From NCBI GenBank assembly GCA_964519015.1, contig CAZFHZ010000003.1:15608-79607 (forward strand): a DNA stretch of 64,000 bases, read 5' to 3'. The DNA comes from CAZFHZ01 sp964519015 (GTDB taxonomy: Bacteria; Blakebacterota; Blakebacteria; Blakebacterales; CAYUVJ01). The position numbers were made by a program, and so were the translations under genes. How positions within the stretch are numbered: position 1 is the first letter of the stretch; each line of letters begins with the position of its first letter. Below are positions 41,501-49,500 of this stretch, piece by piece. The notes under the pieces were generated by a model. The model did not search any database. It saw nothing but the letters and a program-made list of their open reading frames with translations, and was not told the DNA's origin.

Positions 41501-41755
41501 CAGGTAGGTGTAGAGCACCACCGGGTCGCGCACCCGGTCGACGATCCGCCCGAACGTCCAGGAGCCGAGCGCCAGTCCGCCCATATAGGCGGCCAGTACC
41601 AGTACGTGGGCCCAGGCGGTCCCGCCCACCACCAGGGTCAGGTAACGGGCCCACACGACCTCGTAGACCAGTCCCGCCGCCCCGGAGAGGAAGAAGGCGG
41701 TCCAGAGGGCCGGCAGGAACCAGCGGGTCGGGACGGTGGATCGGAGTGTATCCAT
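38528..41755 (-). CDS. Fused membrane-domain spermidine synthase-like protein with C-terminal repeats
   Basis: A 1075-residue three-part protein. Residues about 1-530 hold many transmembrane helices in two blocks, each beginning with the repeated pattern SGAAGLVYEVVWARYL / SGFIVMIYEVAWIRLL, as in membrane-fused spermidine synthases. The middle is a SAM-methyltransferase-fold spermidine-synthase domain: VVGLGSGQTAGHLLHYPVERVEVVEIS and LILSEPSNPWIAG. The last 250 or so residues are soluble and helical with TPR-like units (YYHYLHGQVAYDQGRYDLALASLDQ, quoted in part). True aminopropyl transfer is unproven; many such fusions lack known substrates. ATG 41753-41755. Divergent from the ammonia-lyase gene. 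Confidence 0.87.
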   Translation of the reverse strand: MDTLRSTVPTRWFLPALWTAFFLSGAAGLVYEVVWARYLTLVVGGTAWAHVLVLAAYMGGLALGSWTFGRIVDRVRDPVVLYTYLEMAIGLWGLAFPLLFRLGSGLYIGLTSMVGADGVGGTLAKLVVAGLLLGPSTFLMGGTLPLLVRGAVALPERVGRGVAGLYFINSLGAVTGALATGFFLVPALGLAATLTVAALINEVVAVGLLGAWRFGALVRPATGPEGEAPRTGPVPTPDLLLSEFPGIGPERTLQLARLAVLGAGFSGFIVMIYEVAWIRLLSTILGSSTYSFTLMLAAFITGIALGSLLARRLARGGRPFFWFALAQTAIGVALLVTLPLYARLPYLFLDLQQMVARTPGGYNLHELLKYLFCLLLMMPPTIASGAALPLATDVAARLQQRVGWPVGQVYAVNTAGTILGALLGGLVMLPLLGVRLTMECGILVNLAVGIGLLALHPAVGGLRLRRIGVAMALLFLLYLVAAPAWDRRALASGVFRWHQSEEVTPERFREELERIDVAFYTEDVNGTVAVLRTGQEVSLVVNGKADASTFRNDQITQTLIAAIPAAMVPDARRALVVGLGSGQTAGHLLHYPVERVEVVEISPGVVAASRFFDHINGRPLDDPRTELATQDAKTFLLTRPDARYDLILSEPSNPWIAGIGGLFSLEYFRTLRDRLEPGGAVAQWIHAYEQDDETLACVLLTFGEVFPFVTVWSMSNADLLLVGTRQPPVWDFPRAAEALEREAVAGDLARIGLRGLFTLLSRQLMSPLRVGEANSLGGWINTDDHPFLEYRAPRAFFLDRQATLHVRFDERNRTLRNTRLALKDYLDGRVPTVRELTDLDEYLEGSGESLPRLHASVAAAWSTSAPADAHAADRALRFGVVAQRAAVEEAARLWRRTPDDSLRTVTYIDLLTEAYATLRSAFYDASDLAGQLLEVLPAAADRLVSNRGYYHYLHGQVAYDQGRYDLALASLDQTRQLLGLAADPTALRQILSRLSPEQGKSLVPVTDPRTPPGNVLVYLARTQFEVGLIDQARETFRSAYRVDPRNTVAAFWLVELDNQLGSGRFRPGPGPPPVP

Positions 41756-41928
41756 GGGGTGGGAGTATGCTACGGCGGCGCCCGGCTGCAAACCCCCGGA
41801 TGGGGGCCGGTGTTACCGTTCTCCCTGTACGCACCGCGCGCCGGCGGTGTAGTCCTATCCTTCGGACGGGTCGTGTCGGCCCGCCACGACACCGCCGACG
41901 GCCACTCCCGTGACGTATGGAGGACGAC

Positions 41929-43449
41929 ATGGCACTCATCATCGACGGAACCCATCTGACGGTCGACCAGGTCGTCGCCGTGGCCCGCCATGGAGAACCG
42001 GTGGCCCTAGATGAGGCCTCCGAGGAGCGGATCCGGGTCTGCCGGAAGATGATCGAACGCAAGCTCGCGGCCCGGGAGATCATATACGGCGTCAACACCG
42101 GCATCGGGGAGTTCTCCGAGACGGTGCTGAACGAGGAGGAGGTCCGCCAGTTCCAGCGCTACCTGGTCTACAACCATGCCGCCGGGATCGGGGAGCCCGC
42201 TCCCGCCGAGCACGTCCGGGCGGCCATGCTCAGCCGGGTCAACGTGCACGCCAAGGGGTGCAGCGCCATCCGGCTCGAGATCCCCCGCCTCTACCTCGAG
42301 ATGCTCAACCGGGGGGTGACCCCCTACGTCTGCCGGAAAGGCTCGGTGGGGGCCAGCGGCGACCTCGCTCCCATGTCACAGATCGCGCTCTGTGCGATGG
42401 GGGAGGGTCAGGCCTGGTACCAGGGAGAGCTGCTGCCCGGCGCCGAAGCGCTCCGGCGGGCCGGTCTGGAACCGGTGGTCCTTCAGGCCCGGGATGGGCT
42501 GGCCGCCATCAACGGCTCCAACATGCTCAACGGCATGAACGCCCTCCATCTCTACGACATGGACCGCTGGTTGCGGCAGGCCGAGATCGCCGCCGCCATG
42601 ACGCTCGAGGCGCTCGACGCCAACATGAAGCCGTACGACGAACGCCTTCACCGAGCGCGCGGCTTCGCCGGCGCGGTGCGCAGCGCCCGCTCCCTCCTGC
42701 GTTGTCTGGAGGGGAGCGAGACGCTCGAGGGGGGGAAGAAGAAGGTCCAGGACGCCTACTCGATGCGCAGCACCCCCCAAGTGATCGGGGCGGCCCACGA
42801 CGCGGTGGCCTGGGCGCGCAGCCAGGTGGAGATCGAACTCAACGGTGTGGGGGACAATCCCATCTTCCTGGCCGACCAGGACACCGTTCTGACCGGCGCC
42901 AACTTCCAGGGCAGTCCGGTCTCTCTCCCCATGGACCTGGCCGGCACCGCCGTCACGATGGTCTCGGTGTTGAGCGAGCGCCGTCTCAACCGCCTGCTCA
43001 ACCCCGCCCTCTCGGTCGGGCTCCCCCCCTTCCTGGCCGAGAAACCGGGTCTGTTCAGCGGCATGATGCTGAGCCAGTACACCGCCGGGACCCTGATCGT
43101 GGAACAGCGCATGCTCTCCGCCCCCGCTTCCTGCGCCTCCATCCCGGCCGCCGCCGACCAGGAGGACTTCGTCAGCATGGGAATGAACACCGCCCTCAAG
43201 AACGAGCAGATCCTGGAGAACGCCTGCGGGATACTGGGGATCGAGTTCATGGCCGCCGCCCAGGCCCTCGACCTGCGGGGGCGGCGTCTGGGCCGAGGGA
43301 CCGCGGCCGCCCGCGAAGTGATCCGCCGTCACGTGACGCACCTCGGGGAGGACCGTCCCCTCTACCCGGACCATACCGAAATGGCCGCCCTGGTCGCTTC
43401 CGGCGAGATCCTGGAAGCAGTCGAAGCGGCGGTGGGTCCGCTTCTCTGA
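41929..43449 (+). CDS. Histidine/aromatic amino acid ammonia-lyase (MIO enzyme)
   Basis: A 506-residue lyase. ASGDLAPM (Ala142-Ser143-Gly144) forms the MIO cofactor; YGVNTGIGEF (Tyr53) and YNHAAGIGEP (His83) line the active site, and the His83 position matches histidine ammonia-lyase. Further motifs GDNPIF, QDAYSMRSTPQVIGA and QEDFVSMGMN are intact. It would release ammonia from L-His (giving urocanate) or an aromatic amino acid. No hutU, hutI or hutG is next to it, so the pathway cannot be confirmed. ATG 41929 follows GGAGG. Confidence 0.88.
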   Translation: MALIIDGTHLTVDQVVAVARHGEPVALDEASEERIRVCRKMIERKLAAREIIYGVNTGIGEFSETVLNEEEVRQFQRYLVYNHAAGIGEPAPAEHVRAAMLSRVNVHAKGCSAIRLEIPRLYLEMLNRGVTPYVCRKGSVGASGDLAPMSQIALCAMGEGQAWYQGELLPGAEALRRAGLEPVVLQARDGLAAINGSNMLNGMNALHLYDMDRWLRQAEIAAAMTLEALDANMKPYDERLHRARGFAGAVRSARSLLRCLEGSETLEGGKKKVQDAYSMRSTPQVIGAAHDAVAWARSQVEIELNGVGDNPIFLADQDTVLTGANFQGSPVSLPMDLAGTAVTMVSVLSERRLNRLLNPALSVGLPPFLAEKPGLFSGMMLSQYTAGTLIVEQRMLSAPASCASIPAAADQEDFVSMGMNTALKNEQILENACGILGIEFMAAAQALDLRGRRLGRGTAAAREVIRRHVTHLGEDRPLYPDHTEMAALVASGEILEAVEAAVGPLL

Positions 43450-43464
43450 ACCGGGAGGCCCGTG

Positions 43465-44124
43465 ATGCCGGACGATCCGTTCGCCCTCTTCATAATCGTC
43501 CTGGTCGCCCTCGTCATCTTCTCCATCTTCTGGGCGATCCAGCAGGGCAAAGCCCGCCAGGTCGCCATCAAGGCGCTGGCCGGCCATCTCGGTTTCGAGT
43601 TCACTCCCGCGTGCGCCGGCGCTCCCGACCCGGAACTGGCCGGGTTCCGGCTCTTCGACCAGGGGCACTCCCGCCGCAGTTTCAACATCCTGCGGGGGGT
43701 CCTCGGCCGGGAGCAGGCCCTCATCTGCGACTACCAGTACACCACCGGCGGGGGGAAGAGCCGCCAGACCCACTCCTATGTCGTGACCGCTTTCCAGCTG
43801 GAGGGCCGCCGGCTGCCGCGCTTCGAGCTGCGCCCGGAGAACGTCTTTCACCGCATCGGTCAGGTGTTCGGCTACCAGGACATCGACTTCCAGGAGGACG
43901 AGGCGTTCTCGAAGATGTATCTGCTGCGGGGAGAGGATGAGCAGGCCGTGCGGGCGCTCTTCAAGAGCTACGTGCTGGACCACTTCAAGCGATCGGGAGG
44001 CTGGCATCTGGAGGGGAGTGACCGCTGGCTTATCGTCTGGAAGTCGGGGCGTCGGCCTCGACCGGAGGAACTGCGCGGGCGTCTGGAAGAGGCCCACGCG
44101 ATCTGTGAGCTGCTCCGGACGTGA
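43465..44124 (+). CDS. Membrane-anchored protein of unknown function
   Basis: A 219-residue protein. One N-terminal transmembrane helix (FALFIIVLVALVIFSIFWAI) is followed by a basic stretch and a soluble alpha/beta domain (FRLFDQGHSRRSFNILRGV, YVVTAFQLEGRRLPRFELRPE) that looks like the DUF3137-type accessory domain of single-pass bacterial proteins; I do not claim a family. ATG 43465 is preferred over the GTG just before it. It lies 15 bases behind the ammonia-lyase gene and may be cotranscribed. Confidence 0.72.
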   Translation: MPDDPFALFIIVLVALVIFSIFWAIQQGKARQVAIKALAGHLGFEFTPACAGAPDPELAGFRLFDQGHSRRSFNILRGVLGREQALICDYQYTTGGGKSRQTHSYVVTAFQLEGRRLPRFELRPENVFHRIGQVFGYQDIDFQEDEAFSKMYLLRGEDEQAVRALFKSYVLDHFKRSGGWHLEGSDRWLIVWKSGRRPRPEELRGRLEEAHAICELLRT

Positions 44125-44140
44125 CCTGAGTGCAGGGGTG

Positions 44141-44167
44141 GGCCGCCGTTCGGCTCAGGCGGCGGCC
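44141..44167. terminator. Hairpin between convergent genes
   Basis: GGCCGCCG (44141-44148) and CGGCGGCC (44160-44167) can pair around an 11-base loop, just past the plus-strand gene at 44124 and overlapping the end of smc. No T-tract. Confidence 0.35.
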
Positions 44168-47100
44168 TCCTCCTCCCCGAAGCGCACCCCGACCACCTTG
44201 CTCACCCCCGGCTCCTCCATGGTGATGCCCAGGAAAGTGTCGGAAGACTCCATGGTCCGCTTGCTGTGCGTGATCAGGATGAACTGGGTGGTCTCCCCGA
44301 ACTGTTCGAGTACCCGCAGGAAACGGCCGATGTTGGCCTCGTCCAGGGGTGCGTCCACCTCGTCCAGGATGCAGAAGGGGCTCGGCTTCACCAGGTAGAT
44401 GGCGAAGAGCAGAGCGACCGCGGTCAGCGCCCGCTCCCCCCCCGAGAGGGCGGTCATGTTCTTCAGGATCTTCCCCTTCGGTCGGGCCACGATCTCGATG
44501 CGCGACTCGAGCGGGTCGGCCTCATCCCCCAGGTAGATGTCGGCCTCGCCCCCTTCGAAGAACTGCGAGTAGGTGCGCCGGAAGTTGGCCCGGATCGCCT
44601 CGAAGGTGGCCGTGAAGCGATTGCGGGCGGTCTTGTTGATCTTACGGATGGTCTGCTGCAGGTCGTCCCGGGCCGCCACCAGGTCGTCCCGCTGGACGGT
44701 CAGGAAGTCGAACCGTTTCTTCTCACTCTCGTATTCCTCCAGGGCGAGCAGGTTGACCGGGCCGAGCTTGTCGAGCCGCTCCTTGAGGGTGCGCACCTCC
44801 TCGTCGAGCGCCTCGTATTCCGGGGGTTCCTCCCCTTCGGCCAGCAGCTGCGACTCCTCGACGGCGGCCAGGTCGATGTCGTACTCCTCGCGGATGCGTT
44901 CGGCCAGATGTTCCCGTCGCCCGTTCAGGTCGTGCAGGCGCAGCTCCAGGGAGTGGATGCGCTCCTGCTGTTCCTCCCGGTCACGACGTTCCCGTCGCAG
45001 CTCCTCCTCCATCTCGGCCAGGCTGTTCCGATGGGCGTAGAAGGCCGATTCCCGTTCCGAGAGATCGGCCTCCAGCCGGAGCCGGACTTCGCGGCGGCCG
45101 GCCAGGTCCCCTTCCTTCTCTTCCATGACCCGGGTCAGGCCGGCGGCCGCGGCCTCCGACTCCTCCGCTTCGCCCCGTCGCCGCACCGCGGCCTGGTCGA
45201 GTTCGTCGGCGCTCTCCAGCAGCCGGTGCCGTTCCCGTTCCAGTCCTTCGATCCGGTGCTCCGCCCGGACCCGGCCCAACCGGACCTCCTGCTGCATCTG
45301 GCGGTCGCGGTCACGCTCCCCGGTCAGGATCCGCACGGTCCGGGTCTGCGCCTCCATCTGTCCGCCCAGCTGCCCGCTCTCCTCGAGCGCCTGGGTCAGC
45401 AGCGGGCTCAACTTCTCCAGCTCGGTGACGTCCTCCCCCAGCTCGGTCTCCTCGTCGGTGATCCGCACCCGCAGGTCCTCGGCCCGCTCTTTCAGCCCGA
45501 CGTGCCGCGACTGGGCGTTCCCCTGAGCCCGTTCCTGTTCGTGCAGGAGCTCATCCAGCCCCTCCAGGTCGGTCCGGACCGCGGTCGTGCGCGCCTTCAG
45601 GGTCTCCAGCCGGTCCAGTTCCGAGGTCAGCGCCTCTTCCGCCTCCCGCAGCGCCCGGCGCAGCCGTTCCTGTTCCTCCTCCAGCGACTGCAGCCGGCGC
45701 CGGCGGGCGAGCAGGCCCTCGTCGGCTCCGTGTTCGGCCGCCCGGCCCGCCCGCACTACTCCGGCCGGCGCGACCATCTCCCCGGCCGGGGTCACCAGGG
45801 TCCAGCCGACGACACCGGCCCGGGAGGCCAGGGCCAGGGCCCGGCCCAGGTCGGTCACCAGCAGAACCCGTCCGAGCAGCCGGCGGGCCACTCGCGCTTC
45901 CATCCCCTCCCCGCGCACCGCTTCGGCCAGCGGTCGCAGCACTCCCTCCTCCGGGCCGGCCCAGGCCGGCGGATGGAAGGTCCGCGGTGTGGCCAGGTGC
46001 GCCGCCAGCATCACCGCCCGCCCGCCCCGATCCAGCCCATCCAGTCGCGCCACCGCCCGTTCGAGGGCGGACTGGTCGGCAACCAGCAGTCCTTCGAGGG
46101 CGGGTCCGAGTGCCGCTTCGACCGCCGTCACGGCGTCCGGTTCGACCTGGAGGGTCTCGGCCAGCAGTCCCGCGATCCCCTCCCCCCCCTCCGTCCTCAG
46201 ACGGCGGGCGGCCTCCCCCACCCCCTCCAGCCGCTCGAGCAGACCGCGGACCACGTCCCCTTCCGCCAGGGCGGCTTTCAGGCTGCCTTCCAGCTCGGCC
46301 CGCTGGTCGCCCAGGCGACGCAGCTCCCCGGAGCAGGTCTCCCGCAGCCGGTCGACCTCCTCACGCTCTTCCACCAGGGTGGCGCGGCGCTCCCGGATCT
46401 CACGCAGGCGCTGACCGATCGCCGCGCTCTCCCGTTCCGACTGCTCGGCTTCGGTCAGCGCCTCCACCTGCTGAAGCCGCAATCCCTCCAGCCGGCGCCG
46501 GCGCTCGCTGACCTTGTACTGGAGGAACTCCGCGCGCTGGGCCTCGTCCTGATAGTAGTGACTGGCCCGGGCATGACGGTCGGTCAACTCGTCCAGTCCG
46601 CGCTGGGTATCCGCCAGCCGTTCCTCCACCACCGCCAGCGAGGCGCCCACCTGTTCTTCCCGCTCCCGATGTTCCTCCAGGTCGGTCCGCGCCTGGGCGA
46701 TCTCACTGGTCAACCGCTCGCTCTCCGAGAGGGCATGCTGCCGGCGGCGGTCCATCTCCTCGGCTTCGCTGCGTCCACGCCGCGCCGACTCCTCGGCCGC
46801 CGTCCGCCGTTCGCGCAGGGCGATCAGTTCCGTCTCCACCTGGCGCGCCGCTTCCCGGGCCTGGTCCACCTCCAGCTGGAGGGCGGATAGGGCCTTCTCC
46901 AGGTCGAGGGCCTGCCGGTGCGCCTCGGCCACCGCGGCCTCCTTCTGAGCGAGCCCGGCCCCCGTCCCCTGCCGGGTGTCGCGCAGCAGGCGGATCTCCT
47001 CACGCAGTGGTTTCATCTCCTCGTCGATACGGCGGTCGCGCAGCAGGCCCAGGTGGACCTCGGCGATCGAGAGCCGGTCGCGGGTCTTCTGGAACCGCCG

Positions 47101-47736
47101 GGCCCGGCTCACCTGACGCTGCAGGCTGCGGACGTTCTTCTCCACCTCGGCGATCACATCCCCCAGGCGGAGCAGGTCCTGCTCGGTGTTCTTCAGCTTC
47201 CCCTGAGTCTCGCGGCGACGGCTCTTATACTTCTGGATGCCGGCGGCCTCCTCGAAAAGCAGGCGCCGTTCTTCCGCCTTGTCGCTGATGATGATGTCGA
47301 CCATCTCCTGCTGGATCACCGAGTAGGCGTTGTTGGACACCCCGGTGTCCATGAAGAGGTCGTGGATGTCGCGCAGGCGGCTGGGCTGCCGGTTGATCAG
47401 GTACTCCCCCTGCCCGTCCCGGAAGACGCGGCGGGTGATGGTGACCTCGGGGCTGTCGATGGGCAGGCGCCCCTCGGCGTCCTCGACGGTCAGGGAGACC
47501 TCGGCGAAGGAGAGCGGCTTGCGCTCGGCCGACCCGTTGAAGATCACGTCCTCCATCGTCTTGCCGCGGATTGCGGTGGGCTTCTGCTCCCCCAGCACCC
47601 ACTTGATCGCGTCGACGACGTTGGTCTTCCCGCACCCGTTCGGGCCCACCACGGCGGTCATGCCCGGAGCGAAGGGGATCTCCACCTTGTCGGCGAAGGA
47701 CTTGAATCCGAAGATGCTCAACTTGGAGAGACGCAA
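44155..47736 (-). CDS. smc: Chromosome segregation SMC protein
   Basis: A 1193-residue condensin ATPase. The N-terminal head has FGFKSFADKVEIPF and Walker A VGPNGCGKTNVVDAIKW; the C-terminal head has ALSGGERALTAVALLFA and Walker B FCILDEVDAPLDEANIGRF. Between them are two long coiled coils around a hinge (near residues 510-660, Gly-rich, VLLVTDLGRAL, GWTLVTPAGEMVAPAGVVRAG). The start is TTG at 47734-47736, which gives the conserved start RLSKLSIFGFKS. scpA/scpB are not next to it. selA lies 15 bases upstream on the same strand. Confidence 0.97.
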   Translation of the reverse strand: MRLSKLSIFGFKSFADKVEIPFAPGMTAVVGPNGCGKTNVVDAIKWVLGEQKPTAIRGKTMEDVIFNGSAERKPLSFAEVSLTVEDAEGRLPIDSPEVTITRRVFRDGQGEYLINRQPSRLRDIHDLFMDTGVSNNAYSVIQQEMVDIIISDKAEERRLLFEEAAGIQKYKSRRRETQGKLKNTEQDLLRLGDVIAEVEKNVRSLQRQVSRARRFQKTRDRLSIAEVHLGLLRDRRIDEEMKPLREEIRLLRDTRQGTGAGLAQKEAAVAEAHRQALDLEKALSALQLEVDQAREAARQVETELIALRERRTAAEESARRGRSEAEEMDRRRQHALSESERLTSEIAQARTDLEEHREREEQVGASLAVVEERLADTQRGLDELTDRHARASHYYQDEAQRAEFLQYKVSERRRRLEGLRLQQVEALTEAEQSERESAAIGQRLREIRERRATLVEEREEVDRLRETCSGELRRLGDQRAELEGSLKAALAEGDVVRGLLERLEGVGEAARRLRTEGGEGIAGLLAETLQVEPDAVTAVEAALGPALEGLLVADQSALERAVARLDGLDRGGRAVMLAAHLATPRTFHPPAWAGPEEGVLRPLAEAVRGEGMEARVARRLLGRVLLVTDLGRALALASRAGVVGWTLVTPAGEMVAPAGVVRAGRAAEHGADEGLLARRRRLQSLEEEQERLRRALREAEEALTSELDRLETLKARTTAVRTDLEGLDELLHEQERAQGNAQSRHVGLKERAEDLRVRITDEETELGEDVTELEKLSPLLTQALEESGQLGGQMEAQTRTVRILTGERDRDRQMQQEVRLGRVRAEHRIEGLERERHRLLESADELDQAAVRRRGEAEESEAAAAGLTRVMEEKEGDLAGRREVRLRLEADLSERESAFYAHRNSLAEMEEELRRERRDREEQQERIHSLELRLHDLNGRREHLAERIREEYDIDLAAVEESQLLAEGEEPPEYEALDEEVRTLKERLDKLGPVNLLALEEYESEKKRFDFLTVQRDDLVAARDDLQQTIRKINKTARNRFTATFEAIRANFRRTYSQFFEGGEADIYLGDEADPLESRIEIVARPKGKILKNMTALSGGERALTAVALLFAIYLVKPSPFCILDEVDAPLDEANIGRFLRVLEQFGETTQFILITHSKRTMESSDTFLGITMEEPGVSKVVGVRFGEEEAAA

Positions 47737-47751
47737 ACGCTGCTCCCGGTC

Positions 47752-49206
47752 CTATCGTTTGACGGCGGCCCGCTTCACCGCCCGGGCCACCAGAGCGGGC
47801 AGACGGCGCTCCTGGTCGGGCAGAACCGACCGGAGCTCCAGGATGACTTCTTCCTCCGACACGCGCGCGATCACCGGGGGGGAACCGGCCCGGAGGGCCC
47901 GCTCCAGCCGGGCGGCGGTCACGCCACCCCCTTGTGGTGTCAGGACGATGCCCCAGCCCGGCAGGGTCACCTCCGGGCTGGAGCCCCCGCCCAGAGCCCC
48001 CCGGGTGGCGGCGGTCCGCACGCGCACCATCCGGCCCGCGCCCGCTTCCCGCAGGGCCTCCGGCAGCGCCCGGGCGAGGGCCCGGGCCCGCGCCTTCAAT
48101 TCCCCCTCCGGCGTCCGGGCCAGCCGGCGCACGGGCACTTGCATGTCCTCTTCCCCGGTCAGGTAGAGACGCAGGGTCGCTTCCAGGGCGGCGATCTGCA
48201 GTTTCTCGAGCCGCACCGCCCGGGCCAGCGGGTTGACCTTCAGACGGGCCACCCACTCCTCTTCCCCCAGCACGATCCCGGCCTGGGGGCCGCCCAGCAG
48301 CTTGTCCCCGCTGCAGGTCACCAGGGTCACCCCCGCCTCCAGCGAGGCGGCCACGGTCGGCTCGTCGGGCGCTCCCAGCGACCCCGGATCCTCGAGCACC
48401 CCGCTCCCCTGGTCGTCGAGCACCGGGACGCCGCGGCGGCGGCCGAGTTCGGCCAGATCGGCCAGCGGGACCTGGTGCACGAACCCCTGCTGGAGGAAAT
48501 TGCTCTGGTGGACATGGAGGATGAGCGCGGTGCGCCGTCCGATCGCCCGCTCGTAGTCCTTCAGGTGGGTCTTGTTGGTGGTCCCCACCTCGACCATGCG
48601 GGCCCCGCTGCGGGCCATGATCTCGGGCATGCGGAAGGATCCGCCGATCTCGATCAGGTGGCCGCGGCTGACGATCACCTCCCGTCCCTCGGCCAGGGTG
48701 TTGAGCGCCAGCAGCACCGCGGCGGCGTTGTTGTTGACCGCCAGGGCGGCCTCCGCCCCGGTGAAGACGGTCAGGAGTTCCTCCAGCCGGGCCAGCCGGC
48801 TCCCCCGGGTACCCGCCGTCAGGCCGTATTCCAGGTCGGTGTAGCCGGCGGCGGCCCGGACCAAGGCCTGCACGGCCTCCCCGGCCAGCGGGGCACGCCC
48901 CAGGTTGGTGTGCAGCAGTACCCCGGTAGCGTTGATCACCGGACGGGGATGCGGTTCGAGCAGGCGCTTGGCGGCGGCCGCCGCCTCCCGGCGGGCCCGG
49001 GCCGAGGCCTCCGCGCGGTCGGTCGGGCGCCATCGGCCGGCCTCGATGTCCGCGCGCAGACCGGCCAGCACCCTTCGGACCAGGTTCGTCCGGGCGGCCC
49101 CGCTCAGACGGGCACCCGGGCCGGAGGTAAGCACCGCCAGCACCTCGTCGGTCGGCGGCAGATGCCGCAGCAGGGTCCGTGGATCCTTGTTCGAGGGCCT
49201 GCTCAT
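47752..49206 (-). CDS. selA: L-seryl-tRNA(Sec) selenium transferase (selenocysteine synthase)
   Basis: A 484-residue PLP enzyme that turns seryl-tRNA(Sec) into selenocysteinyl-tRNA(Sec) with selenophosphate. Recognisable segments: LLRHLPPTDEVL at the N-terminus, PVINATGVLLHTNLGRAPL, YTDLEYGLTAGTRGSR, AVNNNAAAVLLALNTLA, VEVGTTNKTHLKDYERAI and the PLP-lysine region CSGDKLLGGPQAGIVLG. ATG 49204-49206 is used; the ribosome site is weak and a longer frame to 49281 is not conserved. It shows that the cell makes selenocysteine, which supports the UGA call in hdrA. selB, selD and tRNA(Sec) are not in this window. Confidence 0.95.
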   Translation of the reverse strand: MSRPSNKDPRTLLRHLPPTDEVLAVLTSGPGARLSGAARTNLVRRVLAGLRADIEAGRWRPTDRAEASARARREAAAAAKRLLEPHPRPVINATGVLLHTNLGRAPLAGEAVQALVRAAAGYTDLEYGLTAGTRGSRLARLEELLTVFTGAEAALAVNNNAAAVLLALNTLAEGREVIVSRGHLIEIGGSFRMPEIMARSGARMVEVGTTNKTHLKDYERAIGRRTALILHVHQSNFLQQGFVHQVPLADLAELGRRRGVPVLDDQGSGVLEDPGSLGAPDEPTVAASLEAGVTLVTCSGDKLLGGPQAGIVLGEEEWVARLKVNPLARAVRLEKLQIAALEATLRLYLTGEEDMQVPVRRLARTPEGELKARARALARALPEALREAGAGRMVRVRTAATRGALGGGSSPEVTLPGWGIVLTPQGGGVTAARLERALRAGSPPVIARVSEEEVILELRSVLPDQERRLPALVARAVKRAAVKR

Positions 49207-49300
49207 ACCCGGAAGGTAACCGTGCGAACCGACAGGAATACGGGGAAATTCAGGGTTGCCTCCCGCTCCTCCATCCTGCAAACTCTATAGTCCCTGACGG

Positions 49301-49376
49301 GCGAGAGTAGCTCAGCTGGTAGAGCTTCACGTTGCCAACGTGAGGGTCGCGGGTTCGAGTCCCGTCTCTCGCTCCA
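49301..49376 (+). tRNA. tRNA-Gly (anticodon GCC), CCA encoded
   Basis: A 76-base plus-strand cloverleaf: acceptor GCGAGAG/CTCTCGC, D-arm GCTC/GAGC, anticodon stem TCACG/CGTGA with loop TTGCCAA (anticodon GCC), T-arm GCGGGTTCGAGTCCCGT. CCA is encoded. Confidence 0.96.
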
Positions 49377-49382
49377 AAATGA

Positions 49383-49416
49383 AGCCCGGAGGCCAGGTGG
49401 CCTCCGGGCTCTTTTC
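49383..49416 (+). terminator. Intrinsic terminator of tRNA-Gly(GCC)
   Basis: AGCCCGGAGGCC (49383-49394) pairs perfectly with GGCCTCCGGGCT (49399-49410), then CTTTTC. It starts 6 bases past the tRNA. Confidence 0.9.
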
Positions 49417-49500
49417 ATCCCCAACTCCTCCCCGGGGGCCGGCGAGCCGGCTCCCCCCGGTCGCCGGTTATCCGGTTCCGACCGGTCACTCCTTCGCCGT

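Noticed and set aside
37709..41959. 1416-residue plus-strand open frame
   Set aside because: It is antisense to the spermidine-synthase-like fusion and lipoprotein genes and has shadow composition (His, Gly, Gln, Pro, Arg) with no domain.
44266..46890. 874-residue plus-strand frame inside smc
   Set aside because: Shadow of the coiled-coil region of smc; His/Gln/Leu/Pro bias without a domain.
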